Below are positions 17,664 to 26,844 of a stretch of DNA of 64,000 nucleotides, piece by piece. The stretch is taken from the NCBI RefSeq assembly GCF_042684645.1, contig NZ_JBHULV010000017.1:4314-68313 (forward strand), given 5' to 3'. The notes beneath the pieces are model-generated. The model worked only from the letters and a program-made list of their open reading frames with translations, had not been told where the DNA came from and searched no databases. The translations under genes were made by a program, and so were the position numbers. Source of the DNA: Pseudopedobacter alpinus (GTDB taxonomy: Bacteria > Bacteroidota > Bacteroidia > Sphingobacteriales > Sphingobacteriaceae). Each line of letters begins with the position of its first letter. The first letter of the stretch is position 1.

Positions 17664-19358
17664 TTAAGCTGCATACTTGCGCTTACGGTAAATATGTTGA
17701 AAAATACCGAAAAGTATTAACATTATTAACGGAATTAAGGTGTTTATAAGCTGCCATTTTAGTTTTTGTGCTACCAATTTTCCTTTATCAAGCAATCTTA
17801 ATTTAATTTCTTTTGATCGTAACGCTATTAAACCAGAATCATCTGTAAGATAATCAACTGCGTTTAATAAAAAAGTTTTATTACCATAAGTTTGCTGGCT
17901 AAATCTATCATATCCAAGCGGAAAAACAGAACCATCTTGTTCACTTATTTGGCTCTTAAAAACATCTCCATCACTAAATACTAACATTTTAGTAAATTTA
18001 CTTTTATTGATGGTTTGAGTATTAAAACCTACCCCTTCTGGGATAGCTCTATTCATGAAATTAGATTTAAAATTACCTTCTAACAATACGCTTACAGCTT
18101 TAGGTTCACTCTGAAAAAGTTTTGGGTCTGGCGTATCTTCAATCATATTTAATGAAACAATAGTTGGCGCAGCTAATTCTCTGTTAAAAGGTGAGGTGGT
18201 TAATAATATCGTTTTTTTAAGATTAGCCATCCCAATTGTATCAATTGTATTTAAAAATTCTGTTTTAATACCATCTAAATTTTTAACCATTGGATGCACA
18301 CTTACCGGCATTATTATAGGATAAAATAACCAAGGTACTAGCTGAATTTGTGCCTGCCCTCCTACTTCGCCAACGTTTACTGGTATTTGTGCACAATTCA
18401 TATCGCCTACTAAGTCATAATTAATTCTTATACCGTAAGTAAATAATTGGTCGTCTAAATTCAGTTTTTTCTGAAAAGCCAACTGCTCTCCCCTTGCTGC
18501 TTTTCTCATGCTATCTAACTCGGCTGTTACTTGGTCAATTGTCCAAATAATTTTACCGCCACGCATTAAAAACTGATCTATTTTATATTTTTCTGCTTCT
18601 GAAAAACCTGTTTGTGGTTTTGCAATTACCATAACTCTCAGTTTTTCTAAACCACTTTGGGTAATAGTTTCTAAATTTATACGTCCTGCTTCATAACCGT
18701 CTGCCAAAGAAATCATAGCATCTTGCAGTTGCAAATCGCTTAATTCGCCATGTCCTTCTGTAAAACCTACTCTTGGTTTACCGCCAGAAGTTACTTTTTT
18801 TATTGCCGAAGAAAAAGCATATTCCAAATTCTGAATAGAGTTATTTAACACCTCTTCTGGTGTTATGCCAATTCTGTTTTGTAATAACTTTACCGCAATT
18901 TGTTGGTTTTTAAAATTAACCATTGCCGCGGGGTAAATTACCTTTTGACTTAAACCAGCATCCGTTTTTACACTTAAATTTGTTGGTTCAATTCCTTTGG
19001 CGTTTAGTTCTTGATAAATCTCCTCTTGCTCTTGTTGATTTTTACCTTCAACTGGGTTTACAAATTCAAATTGCAAATTATTGCCAGCGTAAGATTTATA
19101 ATCATTCAATAAATCTTTGGTAGCATTTCTTAATCGCTTAAAACCGGCTGGAAACTCACCTTCTAAAAACACGGTAATTTTAACTGGTTCTTTTAAATCG
19201 TTTAAAATTTGAATACTTATTGGCGATATGGTATATCTTTTTTCTTTTGTAAAATCTATACGGGTAAACGCAACTTGCGACAATAAGTTAAACAAAACAA
19301 TTGCTGCAAAGCCAATTAATAATTGCCCTAAATCTTTATTTCTTTGCCTGTTTACCAT
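17664..19358 (-). CDS. gldG: Gliding-type ABC transporter auxiliary protein GldG
   Basis: The 564-residue protein has an N-terminal transmembrane helix (about 12-30, LIGFAAIVLFNLLSQVAF), a large periplasmic ABC-type_uncharacterised domain (FTKEKRYTISPISIQILNDL and GKPRVGFTEGHGELSDLQLQ), and a C-terminal helix (about 540-560, LINTLIPLIMLILFGIFQHI). With GldA and GldF it makes an ABC transporter required for gliding in Flavobacterium johnsoniae, although homologues also occur in non-gliding species. Its start overlaps the gldF end by 7 bases. Confidence 0.93.
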   Translation of the reverse strand: MVNRQRNKDLGQLLIGFAAIVLFNLLSQVAFTRIDFTKEKRYTISPISIQILNDLKEPVKITVFLEGEFPAGFKRLRNATKDLLNDYKSYAGNNLQFEFVNPVEGKNQQEQEEIYQELNAKGIEPTNLSVKTDAGLSQKVIYPAAMVNFKNQQIAVKLLQNRIGITPEEVLNNSIQNLEYAFSSAIKKVTSGGKPRVGFTEGHGELSDLQLQDAMISLADGYEAGRINLETITQSGLEKLRVMVIAKPQTGFSEAEKYKIDQFLMRGGKIIWTIDQVTAELDSMRKAARGEQLAFQKKLNLDDQLFTYGIRINYDLVGDMNCAQIPVNVGEVGGQAQIQLVPWLFYPIIMPVSVHPMVKNLDGIKTEFLNTIDTIGMANLKKTILLTTSPFNRELAAPTIVSLNMIEDTPDPKLFQSEPKAVSVLLEGNFKSNFMNRAIPEGVGFNTQTINKSKFTKMLVFSDGDVFKSQISEQDGSVFPLGYDRFSQQTYGNKTFLLNAVDYLTDDSGLIALRSKEIKLRLLDKGKLVAQKLKWQLINTLIPLIMLILFGIFQHIYRKRKYAA

Positions 19359-20080
19359 TTTCTACCTCCTAAAAATGTTTTAGTTGCCAATAAAAACAAC
19401 AACATAAAACTTAAGAAATACACTAAATCACGAGAATCTAAAACACCCCTGCTAATTGATTGGTAATGTTCGTTAATACCTAAATTCATTAATATACTAT
19501 CAAACTTTTGGAGAGATAAAATCTGGCTGGCAGAATCAAACCCGCTAAAAGCAAAAAAACTTAAAAACACTGCAATGGTAAATGCTATAATTTGATTTTT
19601 TGTTAAAGATGAGGCAAAAACACCAATAGCAACCATTGATCCGCCTAATAATAATAACCCAATATAAGAGCCTATTACAGCTCCGCTATCAATATTCCCT
19701 TTTACAACACCTAATTCATAAACAGAAATATAATATACAATTGTTGGAATTAAAGCAAAAAGCACCAATGTTAACGCTGCAAAAAATTTACCTAAAACAA
19801 TTTGCCAATCTGTTAAAGGCCTAGTTGCTAAAAGTTCAAAAGTGCCTTCTTTTTTCTCTTCTGCAAAGGTACGCATGGTTATTGCCGGAATTAAAAACAT
19901 AAATAAATACGGAACGGTATTAAACAAGCTATCTAAACCAGCATAGCCATATTCTAACACACTTGTATCAGGAAAAACCCAAAGAAATAAACTTAAAACC
20001 ACCAAAAAAACACCAATAGTAATATAGGCAACTAAGGAGCTTAGGTATGCGTAAAGTTCTTTTTTATAAATGGTAAACAT
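19352..20080 (-). CDS. gldF: Gliding-type ABC transporter permease GldF
   Basis: This 242-residue inner-membrane permease has six hydrophobic helices, beginning MFTIYKKELYAYLSSLVAYI. The conserved cytoplasmic coupling stretch AITMRTFAEEKKEGTFELLA is found in ABC-2 type permeases. It lies 42 bases after the gldA stop and overlaps gldG by 7 bases, so the three genes form one operon. Confidence 0.93.
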   Translation of the reverse strand: MFTIYKKELYAYLSSLVAYITIGVFLVVLSLFLWVFPDTSVLEYGYAGLDSLFNTVPYLFMFLIPAITMRTFAEEKKEGTFELLATRPLTDWQIVLGKFFAALTLVLFALIPTIVYYISVYELGVVKGNIDSGAVIGSYIGLLLLGGSMVAIGVFASSLTKNQIIAFTIAVFLSFFAFSGFDSASQILSLQKFDSILMNLGINEHYQSISRGVLDSRDLVYFLSFMLLFLLATKTFLGGRKW

Positions 20081-20122
20081 GTGTTTTTTTAATTTTTGAT
20101 TTGGCTTTTATAAAACCTGGTA

Positions 20123-20836
20123 TTAAATATCTTTAGTGAGTTTAACAAAAATTGGCTCTAAACTTTTTTCGCCGTGGGTAGTTAAAAGTCCTTGTAAAGT
20201 ATCTTTAGCTACAATTTCTCCTTTATTAATTATTACGATTTCGTCGCAAATAGCTTCAACCTCTTGCATAATATGCGTAGATAGAATTACGGTTTTAGTT
20301 TTACCTAACTCCTTTATTAAAGCTCTAATTTCTATCAGTTGATTTGGATCTAAGCCCGATGTTGGCTCATCTAAAATTAAAACATTAGGATTATGAATAA
20401 TTGCTTGCGCTAAGCCAACTCTTTGTTTATAGCCTTTAGATAACTGACCAATTTTTTTATGCTGTTCTTTTTTTAATCCTGTAAGTTCAATTACCTCATT
20501 AACTCTAGCTTTTAAATCTCTAAGTTGATAAATTTCGCCAACGAAAAATAAAAATTCTTTCACATACATTTCATGGTAAAGCGGATTACTTTCTGGTAGG
20601 TAGCCAATGTTCTTCCTAACCTCTAAAGCGTCTGTTGAAATATCAAAACCACAAACTTTAGCTTCGCCACTTGATTTAGGAATATAACAAGTTAACATCT
20701 TCATGGTAGTAGATTTTCCGGCACCATTTGGACCTAAAAAACCCAATATTTTACCTGGTGTTGCTTCAAATGAAATATGATTTACGGCTTTCTGCGTTCC
20801 GTAATTTTTACTTAATGCTTTTACACTGATGCTCAA
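20123..20836 (-). CDS. gldA: Gliding-type ABC transporter ATPase GldA
   Basis: This cytoplasmic ATPase would drive the GldFG permease. Walker A is GPNGAGKSTTMK (about residue 35), the signature is LSKGYKQRVGLAQA, Walker B is NVLILDEPTSGLDP, and the H-loop is STHIM. At 237 residues it lacks much of the C-terminal extension found in the ~300-residue F. johnsoniae protein, ending soon after the nucleotide-binding fold. Assignment to GldA rests mainly on linkage to gldF and gldG. Confidence 0.85.
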   Translation of the reverse strand: MSISVKALSKNYGTQKAVNHISFEATPGKILGFLGPNGAGKSTTMKMLTCYIPKSSGEAKVCGFDISTDALEVRKNIGYLPESNPLYHEMYVKEFLFFVGEIYQLRDLKARVNEVIELTGLKKEQHKKIGQLSKGYKQRVGLAQAIIHNPNVLILDEPTSGLDPNQLIEIRALIKELGKTKTVILSTHIMQEVEAICDEIVIINKGEIVAKDTLQGLLTTHGEKSLEPIFVKLTKDI

Positions 20837-21053
20837 AATAGAAATACAATTATTTTAGAATCAAATCTATAAAAATGAAATCAATATTCATTGTTTGAAA
20901 TATTTATTTAAATAATGCAAAGAAGATTGCTAATTAAACATGATTAAGTTTATTTAATGTCAAAATATGGTTTTCAAATAAAATATATCAAACCATTACT
21001 GTTAATTTAATATTAATTTTTTGTAAATTTAATTTAAACAAATTATTAACAGC

Positions 21054-22259
21054 CTGAAAATTAAGATTAAACATATTGCCTCAATTATTTTAATTAGCTT
21101 ATTATTTACATCAATGATAGCTAAAGGGCAAAATATTGCTTTTCAGTTTTATAACAAAACCTTTAATATTGTTGCCGATTCTAGCTTCAATGTTGATTTT
21201 AAAGATAAGATTTCTGAAAAATCAATTCATCAGTTTTATAATAAAGTTAATGATTCAAACTACCAAAGTTTAGTAAACACTTTGGTTCAATATAAAAATG
21301 AAAACCAATTGAATGATTGGTTTTATTACCAATTGGTTAGAAAAACTGTACAACAAATAAGTCCGAAAGAAGATAATTACGAACGTTACACGCTTTACAA
21401 ATGGTTTTTATTAGTAAAATCTGGTTATGATACTCGTTTAGCGATAGGTAATGATCATCAATTATTGTTTTATGTTTGGAGCGATGAGGATATAAGCGAT
21501 ATCCCATTTTTCACATCAAACAAAAAACAGTTTGTATGCTTAAACTTTCACGATTTTAAAAATGCAAATTATTTAACGGATAAGGTAGTTCCAATTGGTA
21601 TTTACATAAAAGAAGCTATAAATTCTTTCTCCTATAAAGTAACCCAAATACCAGATTTAAATCCTGCAGATTATAAAGGCAAACTTTTAACCTTTAATTA
21701 TCGCGAAAAAGCATATTATTTTAATGTAAAATTGAGTAGCAATTTACAAACGCTTTTTAAAAATTATCCTATAGTTGATTTTGAATCGTACTTTAACATC
21801 CCCTTAAGTAAGGAAACATACAGCTCTATTATTCCTTTACTAAAAAAGAACATAAAAGGACTAACACAAAAGAAAGGGGTTGATTACCTGATGCGCTTTA
21901 CCCGTAACGCTTTTTTATATGAAAATGATAATGATATTTACGGAAAAGAAAAACGCTTATCGCCAGAGCAAACTCTATTTAGCGATTATAGCGATTGTGA
22001 CGATAGGGCTGCGTTGTTCTTTTACTTGGTAAAAGAAATTTATAATTTACCAATGATTACGCTTTTATACCCTACCCATATTACTATAGCTGTAAAATTT
22101 GATAAACCAATTGGGACACCTATAAGTTATAAAGGAGAAAATTATTATGTATGTGAACCCACCCCGCAAAAGAAAGATTTAAAAATTGGGGAAATTTCTC
22201 CGAGTCTTAGAAAAGAGACTTTTCAAATTGTTTACCAATACCAACCAAATAAAAATTAA
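21054..22259 (+). CDS. Transglutaminase-like secreted protein, unknown function
   Basis: I do not recognise a named family. The C-terminal part has SDCDDRAALFFYLVKEIYNL, then YPTHITIAVKF, then YYVCEPTPQ. This ordered Cys, His and acidic residue resembles the transglutaminase-like cysteine protease fold, with the Cys at the head of a helix. The first ATG (21114) begins MIAKGQNIAFQF. The frame upstream is open to 21033 and encodes a typical signal peptide, KIKHIASIILISLLFTSMIA, before KGQ. I therefore extend the gene to a likely non-ATG start (CTG at 21054, or ATT at 21042/21045). It is exported, probably periplasmic, and is 39 bases ahead of the LuxE-like gene. Confidence 0.65.
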   Translation: MKIKIKHIASIILISLLFTSMIAKGQNIAFQFYNKTFNIVADSSFNVDFKDKISEKSIHQFYNKVNDSNYQSLVNTLVQYKNENQLNDWFYYQLVRKTVQQISPKEDNYERYTLYKWFLLVKSGYDTRLAIGNDHQLLFYVWSDEDISDIPFFTSNKKQFVCLNFHDFKNANYLTDKVVPIGIYIKEAINSFSYKVTQIPDLNPADYKGKLLTFNYREKAYYFNVKLSSNLQTLFKNYPIVDFESYFNIPLSKETYSSIIPLLKKNIKGLTQKKGVDYLMRFTRNAFLYENDNDIYGKEKRLSPEQTLFSDYSDCDDRAALFFYLVKEIYNLPMITLLYPTHITIAVKFDKPIGTPISYKGENYYVCEPTPQKKDLKIGEISPSLRKETFQIVYQYQPNKN

Positions 22260-22298
22260 TTATTAGGTTAATAAAATGCCTATTTATTACCTTTGGGC

Positions 22299-23267
22299 AT
22301 GAATATTTTTAACATCCAAAACGAAAACGAGTTTAACGACGCTTGTTTGGATGCCTTTAAATTACAATCTCAAACCATTCCTGTATATACGGAGTTTATA
22401 AACGCATTAAAAATATGTTCAGACGACATAAAGCATTATAGTAACATTCCATTTTTACCGGTTTCTTTATTTAAAACACATTCAATTATAGAAGATAAAG
22501 CTTTTGCTGATGTAGTTTTCTCAAGTTCTGGTACAACTGGCGATTTTACAAGCAAACATTATGTGCATGATATTGAAATTTATGAGAAAAGCTATTTAAA
22601 AGGTTTTGAGCATTTTTACGGAAAAATAAATGAAGTTTGTATTTTAGCACTTTTACCTAATTATTTAGAAAGAGAAGGTTCGTCTTTAATTTATATGGTT
22701 GAAGATTTAATTAAAAAATCTGAACATCAAAATAGTGGTTTTTTCTTATACAATCACCAAAATCTATTTGATATTTTAATTGATTTAAAAACAAAAAAAC
22801 AACCTACTATTTTAATTGGAGTTACCTATGCTTTGTTAGATTTTATTGAAGCGTATCAATTAAATTTCCCCGAAATGGTGGTGATGGAAACTGGCGGAAT
22901 GAAAGGTAAACGCAAAGAAATGATTAGGGAAGAATTGCATAAAACACTTAGTGATGGCTTTGGTGTTTCTAAAATACATTCTGAATACGGTATGACTGAA
23001 CTGCTTTCGCAAGCTTATTCTAAAGGTGATGGAGTTTTTGATTGCCCTCCTTGGATGAAAGTTTTGATAAGAGATACTAACGACCCTTTAACATTATTGA
23101 AAAGCCAAAGAGCTGGTGGAATTAACGTAATTGACTTAGCAAATATTCACTCTTGCTCTTTTATTGCAACCCAAGATTTAGGTAAAACATACGATAACGG
23201 GAGTTTTGAGGTGCTGGGAAGATTTGACAATAGCGATATTAGAGGCTGTAATTTGATGATTGTTTAG
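22299..23267 (+). CDS. LuxE-like acyl-protein synthetase
   Basis: The 322-residue cytoplasmic protein belongs to the LuxE/acyl-protein synthetase branch of the adenylate-forming superfamily, which activates an acyl group with ATP and passes it to a carrier or cysteine. The phosphate-binding loop is VVFSSSGTTGDFTSKH (about residue 70). METGGMKGKRKEM and the adenylate-site IHSEYGMTELLSQAYSKGDG follow, and the C-terminus carries DLGKTYDNGSFEVLGRFDNS. There is no luciferase or reductase partner (LuxCD) here, so bioluminescence is not implied. The ATG at 22299 is used. It follows the transglutaminase-like gene closely. Confidence 0.85.
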   Translation: MNIFNIQNENEFNDACLDAFKLQSQTIPVYTEFINALKICSDDIKHYSNIPFLPVSLFKTHSIIEDKAFADVVFSSSGTTGDFTSKHYVHDIEIYEKSYLKGFEHFYGKINEVCILALLPNYLEREGSSLIYMVEDLIKKSEHQNSGFFLYNHQNLFDILIDLKTKKQPTILIGVTYALLDFIEAYQLNFPEMVVMETGGMKGKRKEMIREELHKTLSDGFGVSKIHSEYGMTELLSQAYSKGDGVFDCPPWMKVLIRDTNDPLTLLKSQRAGGINVIDLANIHSCSFIATQDLGKTYDNGSFEVLGRFDNSDIRGCNLMIV

Positions 23268-23313
23268 GTAATTGGTATCGGAATTTAATGTATCAGTTCC
23301 TTTATACAAAGAA

Positions 23314-23784
23314 TCACAACACCTCTTTCCACTTATCTGTTTCTGCAAATTCTTTAATGATGTTATTTCTTTCCATCAGTAAATTGGTCATATATTTTTG
23401 AAGAAATAGTTTATCTGCCATTTTTCCTAAAATACCAAAAGGTGATTGATAGTCGAAAACATCTATCATTAAAGTGATATCATCTTGTTTTGTAAATAAG
23501 TGCTGGTGTTTAAAATATTTAAAAGCTCCTTTTTGCATTTCATCTGTAAAGAAATTTGGTCTTTCAAATTCTGTAATTTTTGAGGTTAAATTTTGATAAA
23601 ATCCAAAATGCTTTGCTCTCCATGTTACAGCTTCATTTAAGCCAATTAGCCCAGAAGTTATTCCTGCAACTGCTTGTTCATTAGTTTTTGAGGTAGATAT
23701 TTTATGTAAGTCGATACTTCTTGAAAGGTCAAAAACTAATTCAAGTTCAGCTTCAATATGCGTTTCAAGTTTAATTATTGGCAT
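23314..23784 (-). CDS. SRPBCC (START-like) ligand-binding family protein
   Basis: The 156-residue protein resembles SRPBCC cell-division-inhibitor-like proteins. It starts IKLETHIEAELELVFDLSRS, a typical first strand and helix, and has EAVTWRAKHFGFYQNLTSKI and FKHQHLF with a closing long helix. No catalytic site or ligand is apparent. It begins 10 bases after the RES toxin stop in the same direction, so it may be a third gene of the toxin-antitoxin operon. Confidence 0.8.
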   Translation of the reverse strand: MPIIKLETHIEAELELVFDLSRSIDLHKISTSKTNEQAVAGITSGLIGLNEAVTWRAKHFGFYQNLTSKITEFERPNFFTDEMQKGAFKYFKHQHLFTKQDDITLMIDVFDYQSPFGILGKMADKLFLQKYMTNLLMERNNIIKEFAETDKWKEVL

Positions 23785-23794
23785 ATTGATTCAA

Positions 23795-24244
23795 TTATAA
23801 TAATCGCTTATCAAAACTAAAATTCAAATTTTCAGTCAATTTTATTTTATTAATGTCTTGGTGCAAAGGGTTTGCAATGTAATTATACTCATGTTGTACC
23901 AAAGCTGATGGAACTTTCAATAACAAGAATTGATTATCTTTAAAAAATTGATTTCCAATTAGTTGAACTTGTTTCAAAAAAGGATAATCGTTCCAATTGG
24001 TGGGTAAATCTTTTAACAATATTTCTTTAAACGGAACGTCAACTTCAAAATGTGCCATACAAAAATTATCAGGAACTAAATCTGTTGGTAAATGAACTAA
24101 AACCTCTAAAACAGCTAAAGACCTTGAACTTCCAAAATATACAGCTGGCACACCTTCAGAATTCCACCTACCACCATAAATACGGGCACCTTCTCCACTG
24201 AAATCTTTTGCATACTTAGATTTACCTAATCTAAATAATTCCAT
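23795..24244 (-). CDS. RES-domain toxin of a type II toxin-antitoxin system
   Basis: This 149-residue RES-domain protein belongs to a fold related to ADP-ribosyltransferases. Characterised members either degrade NAD+ (MbcT, Res) or ADP-ribosylate a target (ParT). The core is MELFRLGKSKYAKDFSGEGA, RIYGGRWNSEGVPAVYFGSS with the conserved Arg and Tyr, and SLAVLEVLVHLP with the Ser/Glu. The gene abuts the antitoxin stop with no gap. All the core motifs appear intact. Confidence 0.9.
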   Translation of the reverse strand: MELFRLGKSKYAKDFSGEGARIYGGRWNSEGVPAVYFGSSRSLAVLEVLVHLPTDLVPDNFCMAHFEVDVPFKEILLKDLPTNWNDYPFLKQVQLIGNQFFKDNQFLLLKVPSALVQHEYNYIANPLHQDINKIKLTENLNFSFDKRLL

Positions 24245-24745
24245 TTAAGAAAATATACCATGCTCTATACGCCCCAACTCATTATAAACCATACCAAAAC
24301 CTACCGATGAATCTAATAAAGAAAATGGACTATTGTTTTTAAAAACATAAGAAGGCGTTTTTATCCATTTTTTAAATTTATCTAAAGAACCAAAAACATT
24401 TTCTCCTTTAGCGTACAACCTTGCCAATTCAATTGCTTTTTCAGAATATTCCGTTTTAATAAAAGCATCATCTTCAAAACGCTGAAAAGTACGTTCATTA
24501 ATATGCATAATACCCGAAAACTCTTGAATAGTTAAAGAAATTTTTTTTATAAAACCCAACATCGCTTTTTTGGGTAAGCCTCTACGGGCGAGCTCTAACA
24601 AATCAAAATCAGAAAGAACATTTGATTTTAAATTTAAAGCTGACGCACCACCAAATAATGCTACCATTTGAACGGCGGAATCATATAAACCAGTGGCGTA
24701 AACAGCTATAGGTTCTTCTAGGAGTTTTTTATTACTATCAGACAT
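24245..24745 (-). CDS. Xre/MbcA/ParS-type antitoxin (DUF2384)
   Basis: This antitoxin, about 166 residues long, blocks the RES toxin and represses the operon. An N-terminal Xre-like helix-turn-helix (about 45-95, with ARRGLPKKAMLGFIKKISLT and FSGIMHINERTFQRF) is followed by the toxin-binding DUF2384 domain (AIELARLYAKGENVFGSLDK and KTPSYVFKNNSPFSLLD). The C-terminus ELGRIEHGIFS probably plugs the toxin active site, as in related pairs. I chose the ATG at 24745, which lies inside an operator palindrome; another in-frame ATG lies at 24757. Confidence 0.9.
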   Translation of the reverse strand: MSDSNKKLLEEPIAVYATGLYDSAVQMVALFGGASALNLKSNVLSDFDLLELARRGLPKKAMLGFIKKISLTIQEFSGIMHINERTFQRFEDDAFIKTEYSEKAIELARLYAKGENVFGSLDKFKKWIKTPSYVFKNNSPFSLLDSSVGFGMVYNELGRIEHGIFS

Positions 24746-24774
24746 ATATACAAACATAAATTATATATGTCTGA
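24738..24774. promoter_or_regulatory. Operator palindrome at the antitoxin start
   Basis: Perfect 13-bp inverted arms, TCAGACATATATA (24738-24750) and TATATATGTCTGA (24762-24774), surround an 11-bp spacer. The left arm contains the antitoxin ATG. This is the expected position and form for an autoregulatory site bound by the Xre-type antitoxin. Confidence 0.75.
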
Positions 24775-24783
24775 TTATAAAAT

Positions 24784-26067
24784 TTATTTCACAATAACTA
24801 AAAAGTAGTTTTTCTTTCCTTTTTGTACCACTAAAAACTGATTATTAATCATTTGCAATTGATCAACAGTAAAATCTGGACTAGTTAATTTTTCTCTATT
24901 AAAAGAAACCCCACCCCCGGTAATCATTTTCTTAGCTTCTCCTTTTGATGGAAATATAGAAGTTTTATCCGCCAACAAAGTCAACACATCATAAGCCATT
25001 GCAAACTCATCTTTTGAAACCGTAAACTGAGAAATTCCTTCAAAAACTTGTAATACACTCTCTTCATCCATTGAGTTTAAGAAATCAATAGCACCATTCC
25101 CAAATAAAAAATCAGTGGTTTTTAATGCTGTTTCTAAAGCATCGGCGCCATGCACACGTTGTGTTAAGTCTTTCGCCAATGCCTTTTGTAACAAACGTAA
25201 ATGTGGCGCAACTTGATGTTCTACAACTAAAGCTTCCACTTCTTCCTGATTAAAAAAAGTGAAAATCTTAATATAATTAACCGCATCATCATCAGACGCG
25301 TTTAACCAAAACTGGTAAAATTGGTACGGACTGGTTTTCTTAGCATCTAACCAAACATTACCACCTTCTGTTTTACCAAACTTAGTGCCGTCAGATTTTT
25401 TAATTAACGGAGAAGTTAATGCAAAAGCTTTTCCTCCGTCTTTTCTTCTAATAAACTCGGTACCTGTAACAATATTCCCCCACTGGTCAGACCCTCCCAT
25501 TTGCAGCACACAATTATTATGTTTCCATAAATGGTAAAAATCATATCCTTGTATCAATTGGTAAGAAAACTCAGTGAAAGACATCCCAATTTCGCTCTCT
25601 AAACGTTTTTTTACAGAATCTTTAGACATCATATAGTTTACCGTAATGTGCTTACCGGCATCCCGTATAAAATCTAAAAAACTATAATTTTTAAACCAAT
25701 CAAAATTATTTACAATTTGAGCACTGTTTTTACCACAATCAAAATCTAAAAAACGTTCTAATTGGCTTTGTATTCCCTTAAGGTTTTTGTCTAAAATATC
25801 CTCAGAAAGTAAGTTTCTCTCTTGAGATTTCCCCGAAGGATCACCAACCATGCCGGTAGCGCCACCAACCAAAGCAAAAGGCTTATGCCCCGCTTGTTGA
25901 AACCTCACTAAAGTTAAAATTTGCAATAAACTACCCACATGTAAAGAATCTGCGGTGGGGTCAAATCCAATATAACCGGCCGTCATCCCTTTAGCTAATT
26001 CTTCTTCTGTACCGGGCATAATATCATGCAGCAAACCTCGCCAGCGTAATTCTTCAACAAAATTCAT
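24784..26067 (-). CDS. tyrS: Tyrosyl-tRNA synthetase
   Basis: This cytoplasmic enzyme charges tRNA-Tyr. The 427 residues show the class I HIGH-like motif DSLHVGSLLQ (about residue 38), QLIQGYDFYHLW, GGSDQWGNIVTG, and the KMSKS-equivalent KFGKTEGGNVWLD. The C-terminal ~70 residues are an S4 RNA-binding domain. Length is standard for the bacterial enzyme. It lies upstream of the toxin-antitoxin operator, but there is no sign of cotranscription. Confidence 0.97.
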   Translation of the reverse strand: MNFVEELRWRGLLHDIMPGTEEELAKGMTAGYIGFDPTADSLHVGSLLQILTLVRFQQAGHKPFALVGGATGMVGDPSGKSQERNLLSEDILDKNLKGIQSQLERFLDFDCGKNSAQIVNNFDWFKNYSFLDFIRDAGKHITVNYMMSKDSVKKRLESEIGMSFTEFSYQLIQGYDFYHLWKHNNCVLQMGGSDQWGNIVTGTEFIRRKDGGKAFALTSPLIKKSDGTKFGKTEGGNVWLDAKKTSPYQFYQFWLNASDDDAVNYIKIFTFFNQEEVEALVVEHQVAPHLRLLQKALAKDLTQRVHGADALETALKTTDFLFGNGAIDFLNSMDEESVLQVFEGISQFTVSKDEFAMAYDVLTLLADKTSIFPSKGEAKKMITGGGVSFNREKLTSPDFTVDQLQMINNQFLVVQKGKKNYFLVIVK

Positions 26068-26169
26068 GTTCTATTTATTTAAAATTTGTATTATCTTAGA
26101 AATCGCAAAGATATAATGATTTTTAAATGCTTTGCATCTAATTAAAGTTCAAATCGCAAAAAACTGTTA

Positions 26170-26844
26170 ATGAATTTTTTATCTCACTATTATTTTGACC
26201 GCTCGAATACCAATGCTTATGAAGTTTTAGGAATAGTAATGCCAGATTTGATAAAAAATGTAAACAAAAACTGGAATATCCATCCAGAAAAAAATGAAAT
26301 CCTTTTCAATAGTAAACCTATACAAAAATCTATTTTGAAAGGTTGGAGAAGGCATTTAGAAGTAGATAAGTTATTTCATAATTCTGATTTTTTTCGAACA
26401 CACCAACATCAAATTAAAATATTAATTAGAGAAAGTATTGTAGGTTCACCAGTAAAGCCTTTTTTTTTAGGCCATATTAGTTTAGAATTGATATTAGACA
26501 GTTTGTTAATAACAGAGGATATTGTTAACCCAAACAAGTTTTACCAATATTTAGATGAAATAAACGTTAACGAAATATCTACTTTTTTAACCCTAAATAA
26601 AATTGACAATCAAGAACTGTTTTTAAAGTTTTTTGAAACTTTTAAAAAGGAAAAATACTTGTTTAGCTACGCACTAACAGATAAAATTACTTATGCTTTA
26701 AAAAGAATTTGTTTGCGTATTTGGGATCAACCTTTTACACCAGAACAAGAAATTTTATTAACAGAATGCTTAATAAATTACAAAAACAGTTTACGAGAAA
26801 ATTTTATAATTATATTTGACCAAATTGATGCAGAATTAAATTAA
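26170..26844 (+). CDS. AcpH-like protein (acyl carrier protein phosphodiesterase family, putative)
   Basis: The 224-residue all-helical protein resembles AcpH, which removes phosphopantetheine from acyl carrier protein. It opens with MNFLSHYYFDRSN and GIVMPDLIKNV, then has GWRRHLEVDKLFHNS and GHISLELILDSLL. The spaced His and Asp residues match the HD-like metal site pattern of the family, but overall similarity is low, so activity is uncertain. The last base of its stop codon pair overlaps the porV-like start (TAATG). Confidence 0.5.
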   Translation: MNFLSHYYFDRSNTNAYEVLGIVMPDLIKNVNKNWNIHPEKNEILFNSKPIQKSILKGWRRHLEVDKLFHNSDFFRTHQHQIKILIRESIVGSPVKPFFLGHISLELILDSLLITEDIVNPNKFYQYLDEINVNEISTFLTLNKIDNQELFLKFFETFKKEKYLFSYALTDKITYALKRICLRIWDQPFTPEQEILLTECLINYKNSLRENFIIIFDQIDAELN

